From positions 1-32,981 of the forward strand of contig CALIEI010000138.1 of assembly GCA_938022165.1 (NCBI GenBank): a DNA stretch of 32,981 nucleotides, read 5' to 3'. Each line of letters starts with the position of its first letter. The stretch's first letter is position 1. This stretch comes from an uncultured Saprospiraceae bacterium. GTDB taxonomy: Bacteria; Bacteroidota; Bacteroidia; Chitinophagales; Saprospiraceae. A program made the position numbers and the translations under genes. Shown here one piece after another: positions 9,906 to 19,800 of this stretch. The notes under the pieces are model-generated. The model was not told where the DNA came from and ran no database searches. It was given only the letters and a program-made list of their open reading frames with translations.

Positions 9906-9958
9906 AATGAATATCCCCTAAATCAAAAATCCCCCAAAACTGATATCCCATACCGTAT

Positions 9959-9991
9959 AGGAGGTTGCTCTCGAAGCCGCCTCCTTTTTTT
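9959..9991 (+). terminator. Rho-independent terminator between convergent genes
   Basis: aggaggttgctctcgaagccgcctcct hairpin followed by a T7 run. Confidence 0.65.
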
Positions 9992-11300
9992 ATGCCCCTC
10001 TGTTTTTGAAAAACAAATAATAAGCGATCACTCCTACTCCCAATACCGCAAGACCCGATAAAGCTTCTTCCGGTTTTTCTAACAAGGCAATAGAAATAAA
10101 AATAGTAGATATGATCACAAAAAAAGCAGGTATAAAAGGATAGAGTATTACACGAACTGGTCGTTCCATATTAGGTTTTTTACGCCGTAAAATGAATACC
10201 GCTGCACCAGCTAGAGTCATAAATATAATATCCATAAATACTACAAAACCCATCAACTCTCTAAATGTCCCCCACAAAAGCAATAAAATTATAGCCCATA
10301 CCGATTGAAAAATCATTGCTTTATATGGCGTCTTATATCTTGGATGAACATCAGACAAAAACTTAAAAAATACTCCATCATTCGCCATCGCATAATATAT
10401 GCGAGGTGCAGACATAGTATAAATGCCAATCGTACCAAAGATAGATATCGCAATGGCTATGGCAACGATTTTGCCACCATTGGGAGTAATAACCGTCATC
10501 GCATCTGCTGCGATTGAATCCGTAGCAGCAATGCTCTCTATGCTTAACAGGTTCATATAGCTGATATTGACCAAAATATAAGTGATCGTCACAATGCTTA
10601 CACCCAATACCATTGCTCTTGGTACTGTTCGTCTTGGCTCTATGGTTTCTCCTGACAAAAATGAAGTATGATGCCAACCTCCCATCGCGAAGAGCACCCC
10701 AATCAGGGCTAGTATAACCCCCTGAAAAGCATTATCTGGAAGAGAAGATATACCATAATCTAAGCTTATAGTCTGTGGATCATAATATACAAATCCCAAG
10801 ACAATTATGATCGCTATGGCAAAGAGCTTAATTCCTGTAAAAAGATTTGCGAAGACTTGACTAGTTTGTACACCAGTGACATTAATAATAGTCAACACTA
10901 TTATAGCAAGCGCTGCCACAAACACCTGCGCATTAGCGCTAAGGTCAATGAAATTGGTCATATACTTGGCAAATATCATCCCTAGAGCTGCAATTGCCCC
11001 TGTAGTGATGACCAATAGAATTACCCAACCATAGAGAAAACCCATGAGTTCACCATAAGCTTCCTTCAGATATACATAAACACCGCCCGATTTGGGATAC
11101 ATCGATCCCAGTTCAGAGAAGGTCAAAGCGCCGGTAAGAGCAATAAAACCACCTAAGGTCCAGGCGATTATAATAAGTAAGTGATGTGGAACGTCTTCAG
11201 CAATCTGTCCTGGGCTTGAAAATATCCCAGCACCTATGCACGCACCAACGGCTATCATAGTTAAGCCGTAGGTGTTCAACTTGCGGTTTAGTTTGGCCAT
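9990..11300 (-). CDS. APC superfamily amino acid permease
   Basis: 12-TM-like; GLTMIAVGACIGAGIFSSPGQIA, ALTFSELGSMYPKSGGVYVYLKEAYGELMGFLYGWVILLV, GGWHHTSFLSGETIEPRRTVPRAMVLG: APC/LAT-like motifs. Confidence 0.93.
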   Translation of the reverse strand: MAKLNRKLNTYGLTMIAVGACIGAGIFSSPGQIAEDVPHHLLIIIAWTLGGFIALTGALTFSELGSMYPKSGGVYVYLKEAYGELMGFLYGWVILLVITTGAIAALGMIFAKYMTNFIDLSANAQVFVAALAIIVLTIINVTGVQTSQVFANLFTGIKLFAIAIIIVLGFVYYDPQTISLDYGISSLPDNAFQGVILALIGVLFAMGGWHHTSFLSGETIEPRRTVPRAMVLGVSIVTITYILVNISYMNLLSIESIAATDSIAADAMTVITPNGGKIVAIAIAISIFGTIGIYTMSAPRIYYAMANDGVFFKFLSDVHPRYKTPYKAMIFQSVWAIILLLLWGTFRELMGFVVFMDIIFMTLAGAAVFILRRKKPNMERPVRVILYPFIPAFFVIISTIFISIALLEKPEEALSGLAVLGVGVIAYYLFFKNRGA

Positions 11301-11611
11301 GACTTAAAGATGTGAAAAAATACCTGTTTTGCTTAAAAAAATCACTGCTTTCTCGGTTTATTAGACCTTTTGATTAAAATTTCAGTTTTGTAGCAGCGTT
11401 TTGAAGCATATTGTTATCTAATATAATGAAAACTAAAATGCATACTTTTTTGAGTGCCCATGGTCTCAACTAAGAATATAAAGCTAAAATAACACTGAAT
11501 GAACAATTAGGCTATTAACAAAATTTAATATAAATGGTACGGAAGGAGATTTTCTCCTTCCAGTTTTGTATCTTTTACAACGTTTATATTATTTCATCTA
11601 GGAACAAGCAT

Positions 11612-12190
11612 TTGAAACTCGAGAGCATCATACTAGGCTGTCAAAAAAAAGATCGTAAGTGTCAAGAGGCGCTCGTGAGAAAATATGCTCCTACGCTATT
11701 GAATATTTGTAAAAGATATGTCTATGATCCTGATTTAGCGCAAGATGCCTTGCAAGAGTGTTTTCTTAATACTTTTAAATACATAGATAAGTATTCTGGG
11801 AAAGGATCTTTTGAAGGCTGGATAAAACGAATTGCCGTGAATTGCGCTTTAGGTGTGCGAAAGAAAATGAAGGGAGACTTGTATATCCATGAGATGGAGC
11901 AAGTATTAAATGTTACTACAGATATACCGGATGCCGTTTCAAAACTGAAAGAGGAAGAAATTCTAAAAGTAGTGGAAGGCTTGCCGGAATCATGTGCAGT
12001 AATTTTCAAACTCTTTATAATAGAAGGCTATCCGCATAAAGAGATTGCAGCCATGCTTGGCATCCAAGAATCCACCTCAAGATCTCAACTTGCAAGAGCC
12101 AGAGAGAAATTGATTGTAAAACTTAGAAAAATCGAGAGTGTAGAGTTCAATAGATTGAATAACCTATTCTTTCAAGTACAAAGAAATTAA
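11612..12190 (+). CDS. ECF-type RNA polymerase sigma-70 factor
   Basis: LVRKYAPTLLNICKRYVYDPDLAQDALQECFLNTFKYIDKYSGKGSFEGWIKRIAVN (sigma region 2) and EIAAMLGIQESTSRSQLARAREKL (region 4). Track ORF begins at 11534, but homologous sequence starts near a TTG at 11612; true start uncertain. Confidence 0.9.
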   Translation: MKLESIILGCQKKDRKCQEALVRKYAPTLLNICKRYVYDPDLAQDALQECFLNTFKYIDKYSGKGSFEGWIKRIAVNCALGVRKKMKGDLYIHEMEQVLNVTTDIPDAVSKLKEEEILKVVEGLPESCAVIFKLFIIEGYPHKEIAAMLGIQESTSRSQLARAREKLIVKLRKIESVEFNRLNNLFFQVQRN

Positions 12191-12191
12191 T

Positions 12192-13520
12192 ATGAATATT
12201 TTTGATTTTGAAAATCGAGTAAGATCCGCGGCTAATAATGTCCAACATGACTTGGACATGGAACGCCTATTGAGTGATTTGAATCTTCAAAGCAAACCAT
12301 CTAGATTTAGAATACTATTGCCTTATTTTGGCTTTGCTGGATTAATGTTAATTAGCGCAATGGCCTATTTTTCATTTTCTTCAGAGACAACAATTAATAC
12401 AAATACTTTAGAAAGAACTGAAATTGCTGAGAAACCCAATCCGAAAGAAAATAGTATCGCAATAAAGACTACCAAGCAAAACACTCTTGATAAAGAGGTG
12501 AAGACTGTAGTTCAGTCAAATTTAGTACAACAAAGTATTCCTACTGCTATCAAGAAAGAAAGTAAAAAGCCAGTAAGAACAACTTCTATCGCTCCACCCG
12601 CTGAACCTAGGATCAATAACTCAAGATCTATTAATTTAATTCCGCAAAAAAATACCATAATAATTAAGGAAGAGACTATCGATCAAAAAGATAACCTTAT
12701 CAATACAAATCAACAATCTCAAAAAGCCATTATTGCTGCAATCAATACAACTAACAGTCTAGATAATTCTACTGATATAGAGCCTAATATTTCAACTACA
12801 GTTCTCGATAAGTTACCACTACTTAGTACATACATGACGGAAGAGCTCCCTAAAAATCTACATAAAAAGGTAGCTGAATGTCCTAAGTTTACTGATGGTA
12901 ATTGGAATTTTGCAGTAGTCCCTGAGGTGGGTGCATTGTTTCCAATCAAATCACTAAACGTAAAGGATAGTAGATTCACTGAGATCTTTGAAGACAGAAA
13001 AAGAAATGAATCTTCTCAATTGAGTTTTTCATCTGGAATCTCAGTACAGTTCAGAAATAAAATAACTGGCTTGTATATCAGACCTGGATTCAACTACACA
13101 AGAATTGAAGAAACCTTTACAAATGAAGACACTAAATTTGTAACCAACGAAGTGCAATATCAAGTTCATCAATACAACATACCTATAGCTATTGGTACTA
13201 GTCTAGACCAAGGTAAGTTTTCAATAAAAGTTGAAGGAGGTCTAATCTTTAATTTTCTTCAAGAAACGAATGGTCAACTTTTTAATGGTGACGAAGATTT
13301 TATCATGTTAGATACTGATCAGTCTTTATTTAAGGAATCTGTAGGGCTTGGATTTTTTGCTGGAACTACTATAAATACTAAGCTAAATTCCAACACGGAA
13401 TTATTTGTAGGCCCTAGATTTATATTTAATACCCTTTCTACTTCATCCAATCAAAACCCAATCGATCAACGATATAGCTTTGTTGGGTTAAATGCAGGTA
13501 TAGTTTATACTCTATTTTAG
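12192..13520 (+). CDS. Membrane-spanning protein with putative cytoplasmic N-terminus, one TM, low-complexity linker and C-terminal outer-membrane beta-barrel-like domain (candidate anti-sigma partner)
   Basis: N-terminal 40 aa, TM ILLPYFGFAGLMLISAMAYFSF, Lys/Thr/Asn-rich linker, C-terminal alternating aromatic/hydrophobic strands ending in ...VGLNAGIVYTLF; starts 2 bp after the sigma factor gene. Confidence 0.7.
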   Translation: MNIFDFENRVRSAANNVQHDLDMERLLSDLNLQSKPSRFRILLPYFGFAGLMLISAMAYFSFSSETTINTNTLERTEIAEKPNPKENSIAIKTTKQNTLDKEVKTVVQSNLVQQSIPTAIKKESKKPVRTTSIAPPAEPRINNSRSINLIPQKNTIIIKEETIDQKDNLINTNQQSQKAIIAAINTTNSLDNSTDIEPNISTTVLDKLPLLSTYMTEELPKNLHKKVAECPKFTDGNWNFAVVPEVGALFPIKSLNVKDSRFTEIFEDRKRNESSQLSFSSGISVQFRNKITGLYIRPGFNYTRIEETFTNEDTKFVTNEVQYQVHQYNIPIAIGTSLDQGKFSIKVEGGLIFNFLQETNGQLFNGDEDFIMLDTDQSLFKESVGLGFFAGTTINTKLNSNTELFVGPRFIFNTLSTSSNQNPIDQRYSFVGLNAGIVYTLF

Positions 13521-13594
13521 AAACCACCGCTGAAATGAAAGAGATTCTTTGATTGGTCAATGCATTTTTTCTATTTTTGAGCAAAAGAGAACCT

Positions 13595-14095
13595 ATGTCA
13601 ATTTCCAAAATAGAGAAGGCGCCGATGGCGAAGATAGACAGCCTTAATCAAGTTGCTGAATTTCATACTACTTTCAAGCATCCAATACTTTCAGAGCCAA
13701 CAATCCCGGCTAAAGAAAGAGCAGACTTGCGCGTACGCCTTATTGCAGAGGAGCTAGACGAACTTAAGGAAGCTATTGCAAATAATGACCTAGTTGAGGT
13801 GGCTGACGCCTTATGCGATATTCAATACGTCCTATCAGGGGCAGTATTAGAATTTGGATTAGGAGATAAATTCGTTGAACTTTTTGAGGAAGTACAGCGC
13901 TCCAACATGAGCAAAGCTTGTGATACTATGGAGGAAGTAGAAGCTTCAATAAAGCATTATAAGGAAAACAAAGGTGAAGACTGTGCTTACAAAGTAGAAG
14001 GAGATAAATTCTTGCTCTATAGGACTACTGACAACAAGACTTTGAAATCTATCAATTATTCTCCTGCAGATCTTAAATCTATTTTGGAAGACTAA
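13595..14095 (+). CDS. MazG/HisE-like nucleotide pyrophosphohydrolase family protein
   Basis: VRLIAEELDELKEAIANNDLVEVADALCDIQYVLSGAVLEFG: EExxE ... D(A)xxD all-alpha NTP-PPase motif. Track ORF starts at 13553; MSISKIEKAPMAKIDSLNQV from 13595 is the more plausible start. Confidence 0.85.
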   Translation: MSISKIEKAPMAKIDSLNQVAEFHTTFKHPILSEPTIPAKERADLRVRLIAEELDELKEAIANNDLVEVADALCDIQYVLSGAVLEFGLGDKFVELFEEVQRSNMSKACDTMEEVEASIKHYKENKGEDCAYKVEGDKFLLYRTTDNKTLKSINYSPADLKSILED

Positions 14096-15183
14096 CTATC
14101 ATTTAGCTCTATAATCTTCTCCGTAAAAGTGGATAGCATTTTAGAGTTAATCCCGATCTTATATTTTATCACCTTTCGATTTTTATCCAATAAGATAAAG
14201 GTTGGATAGTATTTTATTTTGAATCTATTCAATACAAGATCTTTGAGGTAAGCGAAATTAAGACCTATGTCTTCAAGTTTTTCTATTTCATCTTTTTCAT
14301 AATCTGTTTTGAATCCAAGTAAATAGAATTCAACTTTTTTACCCTCTAAGGCTTCTACCATACTACCAATAAGCTCCTCCTCTAAAGAGCTTATTTTATG
14401 AAAACCGCAGAAAGCCATTACGACTAGACTATCTGCATCAGATTGTTCAGTTACTTTAGTTTTATCTGCCAATTTAAGTTTGTACCCAATTTTCTTTTTA
14501 TTCAATTTGAATAAAGACCAAGATTCTTTAGTGACTATTGTCTCATCAAAAGAATCTCTAATGTCCTCCGGGAAAACTTCATCTGTTATACGATAATCAT
14601 CAAGTGTAAAAGTGGACTTATCGGTAACAGTTGGAAAAATGGATTTGGCTACGTAGGTAACTCGACCATATACATCATCCACAAATGTATATTGCATAGC
14701 ATAACCTTGGACTTGAGAAAACGGGGTAAAATTCACCCCAAACACATCGGTCGTATAGATTTCTATTTTTGTATCGTTGTGTATAATTTCATATTTTTTG
14801 CATCGCATTCCACCAATTTGGTACAACTTCTCATCATTCGTGTTTGACACTAATGTTGGTATTTGTGCAAGCGGACTCTTAACGGCTATTTTATCCTTTT
14901 CATCTTTTTGGTAGCATTGATAATCTAAGCCATTTACCAGATCATATACATGCACCTCATCAATATCGGCAGCATATTTATTTAATGTCAAGACATAATC
15001 AGGGCTGACTATATGAAAGGTCTCGTAAGGTAGGTTGTATTTGTAGCTAGACAAGCTATCTGAATTTTCTACATATACTTCGTATCGTATTTCAATGACG
15101 TTGACGTCTTCTGCTGCGCGGAGCTCAAAAAAAAGCGTACAAAACACGAAAAGAGTAAACGGAATAACTTTCATAATAAACAC
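14092..15183 (-). CDS. Exported protein with C-terminal thioredoxin-like fold lacking a CxxC motif
   Basis: Signal peptide; C-terminal SLVVMAFCGFHKISSLEEELIGSMVEAL...VEFYLLGFKTDYE...RFKIKYYPTFILLDKNRKVIKYKIG (TlpA/thioredoxin-like pattern with cis-Pro YYPTFILLD). Confidence 0.65.
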   Translation of the reverse strand: MFIMKVIPFTLFVFCTLFFELRAAEDVNVIEIRYEVYVENSDSLSSYKYNLPYETFHIVSPDYVLTLNKYAADIDEVHVYDLVNGLDYQCYQKDEKDKIAVKSPLAQIPTLVSNTNDEKLYQIGGMRCKKYEIIHNDTKIEIYTTDVFGVNFTPFSQVQGYAMQYTFVDDVYGRVTYVAKSIFPTVTDKSTFTLDDYRITDEVFPEDIRDSFDETIVTKESWSLFKLNKKKIGYKLKLADKTKVTEQSDADSLVVMAFCGFHKISSLEEELIGSMVEALEGKKVEFYLLGFKTDYEKDEIEKLEDIGLNFAYLKDLVLNRFKIKYYPTFILLDKNRKVIKYKIGINSKMLSTFTEKIIELNDS

Positions 15184-15204
15184 CTAATGTATTGATGATC
15201 TACT

Positions 15205-15377
15205 ACTATTGAGTCCATTCCGGAAAGTAGCGGATTGCAAAAAATAGGCTATTTTGGATGAGATTTTTTATTCTCGATATTCAGTGATGCCTGAGCATCA
15301 GTGGATTGAGAAAATGAAAAATATCGCCAAAAGAGTCATTTTGTGCTTTCGTGACTTTTCGGAATGGACTCACTATT
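15205..15377. mobile_element. MITE-like near-palindromic element (161 bp, 15211-15371) with 6-bp flanking direct repeat ACTATT
   Basis: Left end GAGTCCATTCCGGAAAGT (15211-15228) and right end ACTTTTCGGAATGGACTC (15354-15371) are inverted repeats with one mismatch; imperfect dyad continues to a central tgatgc-ctga-gcatca (15285-15300); ACTATT at 15205-15210 and 15372-15377. Confidence 0.8.
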
Positions 15378-15442
15378 AATATTTAAACCTAAAGCATAAC
15401 AGAATTGAGTTATGCCATTTAATTAAAGATAAAGGATATGAA

Positions 15443-16762
15443 TTACAATTTTAAGTTTTTAATGATGTACTGTCCTACTTTTTCCCCTTGTTGTACTCCA
15501 TTGTCAATAGCTGGTCTATAATGGATACCTCCATATAGTCTACTGATAGCAGCTTCCTGACTAGCTTCAACAAATGAATCAAAACTACGGACTGGTAAGC
15601 CATATTCAACCTCTACATCATCATCAAAACTAAAACTATCCCCATACAAGTGAGTAAGGACTAGGGCTGCTGCGGTAGAGATAACTGAATGTCCACTTGT
15701 ATACTCTGGAAAAGGTGGTGTTTGTAGTGCAGGTTTCCAATTTTCATCTATATGCTCGTTTATCACCGTCTCAGGGCGAATTAAATTACTCCTATACTTC
15801 TCATCCCAACAACTAATAAAAGCGTCTGCAAGCGCAATAGAGACCATACAGTAAGCCTTTAAGGTACCAAGAAAGTCGTCATTAGCTTTCTTCGATGCAA
15901 TTGCGGTAATCCCTTGCCAATGGCCACCTGGGGTAATTTTTTTTGTAGCAAACATAACATGGCCTGTCTGATTCATAACATACGGGTTACAATCCCAAAA
16001 GCTAGCAATCTCTACCCTCTCTTCTTTATTATCTGCTTCTAGCGCATGATAAACCTCCATTAGTTCTTTATAAAATAGGCTATTCTCTTTTAGATTAAAC
16101 TCAGTCGGCGGAGGTGGCACAAACTGGTCAGCAGATTTAATTACAAATGGTCTGATTTCTTTCCAGTGCGGCTCGATTCCTGTCATATAAGCAGGAGGAG
16201 TTGGCTTCCATCTATATATTTCATCTTCAATTATTGAAAACTTAGGGTAAGTTCTTGTCTCTTTGTAATTATCTTTATCAGCCCAGTCCAGAATGTGATC
16301 AGCGACTTTATTTCCATAATCAGTTGACCTCTTATACACGTCCGAGGGCATATTCACAGCTTCAAACTCTTTTAAAATTTCCTCCTCAAATGTTGTCATC
16401 TTTTCTTCTGAAAAAATCAAAGCCTTCCCAACCTTTATGTATGCGATCATACTTGCCAGCGGATAGCAAACTTCTTCATCCTCAGCAGGACGAGGAATAG
16501 CAGAAAGACCTTTAAGTTGTCCTTCTAATGATGTAGCCTTATTTTCGGAATGAGCCATTACTTCGTAGGCTGCAATGATAGGATAAGCATATACCCGCGA
16601 TGCGACTGGCGGAGAAAAAATATCATGGACAATAATATCCGACAACTGCTTTACAGTACGATGTATAATCTCAGTTTGAGCGGCGTCTTTTTGATAGTTA
16701 GGATTGGGTTTTTCGCAAGAGAAAAATACTAGTAGGCAAATAAGACTAGCAAACTGTTTCAT
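15443..16762 (-). CDS. Vanadium-dependent haloperoxidase / PAP2-fold lipoprotein
   Basis: Lipoprotein signal LICLLVFFSCEKPN; KYRSNLIRP (KX6RP), EYTSGHSVISTAAALVL (variant PSGH), ISRLYGGIHYRPAIDNGVQQGEKVG (SRX5H): VHPO/acid phosphatase core motifs. Confidence 0.88.
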   Translation of the reverse strand: MKQFASLICLLVFFSCEKPNPNYQKDAAQTEIIHRTVKQLSDIIVHDIFSPPVASRVYAYPIIAAYEVMAHSENKATSLEGQLKGLSAIPRPAEDEEVCYPLASMIAYIKVGKALIFSEEKMTTFEEEILKEFEAVNMPSDVYKRSTDYGNKVADHILDWADKDNYKETRTYPKFSIIEDEIYRWKPTPPAYMTGIEPHWKEIRPFVIKSADQFVPPPPTEFNLKENSLFYKELMEVYHALEADNKEERVEIASFWDCNPYVMNQTGHVMFATKKITPGGHWQGITAIASKKANDDFLGTLKAYCMVSIALADAFISCWDEKYRSNLIRPETVINEHIDENWKPALQTPPFPEYTSGHSVISTAAALVLTHLYGDSFSFDDDVEVEYGLPVRSFDSFVEASQEAAISRLYGGIHYRPAIDNGVQQGEKVGQYIIKNLKL

Positions 16763-16820
16763 ATGATAATTTTTGATTCATAAATATACTGAAAAGTACA
16801 GTCGCCAGTAAAACTGATAT

Positions 16821-19800
16821 CTATAATTCTTTTTGATTTGGATCTATTCTAAGGATTCTTAATGAATCATTATTTGTAGCTACAAGAATCATATTTTGAT
16901 CTTTGGTCCCTTTAAGGCGCTTTATATTTCTAATTTGAGCGCGAATCTTAACCTCAGGTGTAAAGGCTTTTTCAAATTCACCATTTCCTTTATTTATCAA
17001 CAAACTACCAAGGTCGCTATCTAATCTTCCCATTTGAATATTATTATCATAAAAGTTCCCTCCCATGAAAACATCCATTAGCTCATCTCCATTAGCATCC
17101 ACTACAATAGCATCATTATAAGATGTCCACTGCAAGTTATCAGCCAATGATTTTACTTCAAATTGCAAATTACCATTGTTGATCAAGATGGCATTCTGAA
17201 AATAATCGACATAGCTTAGCTGAGCTTTAGATAAATTGTCTTTACCAATAAGCTCATTAAGGCTTGCTTTCGCAAAATCCTTTGCTAGCAGAAAATCTTT
17301 CTTTAAATAAGGAAGTTGAGTTTCTAATTCATGCTTATTTGCAAATGGTATTTCCTTATCATCAATATAATAAGTTAATAATTGCTCCTTAGTACCATTT
17401 GCATCAAAGTCATTATAGTACATTCTTATCGGTTGCTCCTCAGAGGCCTTCAATCTACTATTCAAGCCTAAGTTTCCAGCTAAAATATCGATGTCGCCGT
17501 CATTATCGAAATCATAAGGCAAGACAAAATTCCACCAACCATGTTTGTCGATGAGTTTTCTCCGCTCAAACTTTGATCCTTTACGAATAAAAGCCTCTAC
17601 TGCTCCCCATTCTAAAGCAAGAATCAAATCAAGTTCTTTGTCTCCATTAAGATCAGACCATTGTGCATCTTTTACAAATTGATAATTTGTCAATTCAGGT
17701 GCATACTCTTCCGTCTTATCCATATACTTTCCTTTGCCATCATTTATAAGAACATATGAAGAAGGAAGGACGCCATAACTTCTAGAAACAGCTCTTGCTC
17801 CGATAAATAGATCTGGATATCCATCTCCATTAATATCGTTTGAGATAATGCATGAAGCCGTTAATTTTACATTATTAGGGAAAGCACCTTCAACAGAACT
17901 AAATGACCCTTTACCGTCATTACTATACACTCTAGGTGAGTTCCACTCAGAAGTAACTGAATATTCACTTCCTCCATTAGCTGTAACTAAATCTAGATCT
18001 TTATCTCCATCTACATCAATAAGCAAGGCACTCACTTCTTCACTTATTGAATCTCTTCTAAACACCTCTGAAGAACGTTGAATAAAAGTGCCATTTTGTT
18101 GTTGGACATATACTTTACTTAGCTTTCTTTTTGAAGATCCAATATAAAAGTCATCCAAACCATCACCATTTACATCGCCAACAGCTAAGGCAGGCCCTTC
18201 AGAGGAAGTCATATGCGGAATAAGAGACTCTCTATTAAATTCAATAAAAGGATTTTCCTTGTGCTGCACATTTAATTGAAGCTGTTTTGTTTGGTCTGTC
18301 AAACTGTTAAATGTTACATTCCTACGCTTCAATTGTTCATAATTAAATTTTGCTAGTCCTGCGGTATAGGAAATCTCACTATCATCTTTAGCAGATATTT
18401 TTTGATAAGTATTATCTGGCCAAACTAAATGTATTGAGTCTACTTCATTGACGTCTCCAATTCCAAGATGAAAAGGTATTTCCATTGAGGATTGAAAACC
18501 TCTCAAAGGGAATTTTTCATGAAAAATTGTTTGATCTTTTTTATAGACAATCACCTTTGATCCAATTGCATTGATGTTATTCTCCGCTCCTTTTAATTTC
18601 AAACTCAAAAAAGACTCTGGATTAGGATTTGAATTATTTTCATAAACTAGTGCTTCGTCATCAATGTTATTCACTACGACATCGAGATCACCATCATTAT
18701 CTAGATCTGCATAAATGGCCCCATTGGAATAGGTGTTTTTATCGTTAAAAATATTTGGTCCTAAATCTTGAAAAGTCAGATCACCATTATTTTTAAAAAA
18801 GCGGTTTGGTAATTTAATCTCTGGTAGATTATCAATCATCTCGACATCCTTATCTTCCACAGCCTTGGTTCTTATTCGGTTTTGAATATCCACTTTTTCT
18901 ACAAAGTTGATGTAGTCAATATCATTCATTCGTTTTGGTATACCATTGCTGATAAAAGCATCTTTATATCCATCATTATCAAAGTCAAACAACAATGCAG
19001 CCCAGGACCAATCTGTTGCGTGTACTCCTGCATACATCGCTAATTCAGAATAAGTGTTATTTCCTTGATTGACTTGCAACGAATTTTTAGCATACTGGTA
19101 ATTGTAACCATAGCCCAGTTTAAATTTGAAAATATCAAACGCATCTTCTCCTTCCGATGTTTTCAAAATGTAAGGATCAGAAGGAAGCATGTCTAGTGTT
19201 ATTAGATCGGGATATAAATCATTATTAATATCCGCAGCATCAACACCCATACTAAATCTACTAGTATGCATCATTTGATTCGTTAGGTCTTCCTTAAATA
19301 TTCCATTTCCCTGATTGACATACAAGTAATCATTTTCATGGAAATCATTGCCTACATACAAATCTGGCAATCCATCTAAGTTGAGATCTGAAGCTACTAT
19401 TCCTAAACCATACCCAATAACAGAACTGTTGATACCTGCATCTTTTGTCTTTTCAACAAATCTCCCATTTTGATTTTCCAAATATTTATCTCCAGAAGTT
19501 GGATGGAACTCTTCTGCAAAATTTTTCCTTTGACCGAAAGTTCCATTCGCATGCAAGGAGTGATTCATCTGAAAGACATCCAAGTCTCCATCAAGGTCTG
19601 CATCAAAAAATAAAGTTTGCGTTCCAAAGCTAGATTGCGCTAAACCTATTTCTTCAGCCATTTCTTTATATATCGGAATTCCATTTTCATCAATAGATTG
19701 ACAAATGAAAAACAAATTCCTTCCTTCTAGATCTTGAAATGCACCTAATTGAGTAACATATATATCTAGTAAACCATCATTATTAAAATCTACTATTGAA

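Noticed and set aside
10305-10677. ORFs 10305-10517 (+) and 10378-10677 (-)
   Set aside because: Out-of-frame ORFs inside the APC permease; His/Cys/Tyr-rich shadow translations.
12719-12979. 86-aa minus-strand ORF
   Set aside because: Antisense to the 12192-13520 CDS, which has clear TM and barrel features.
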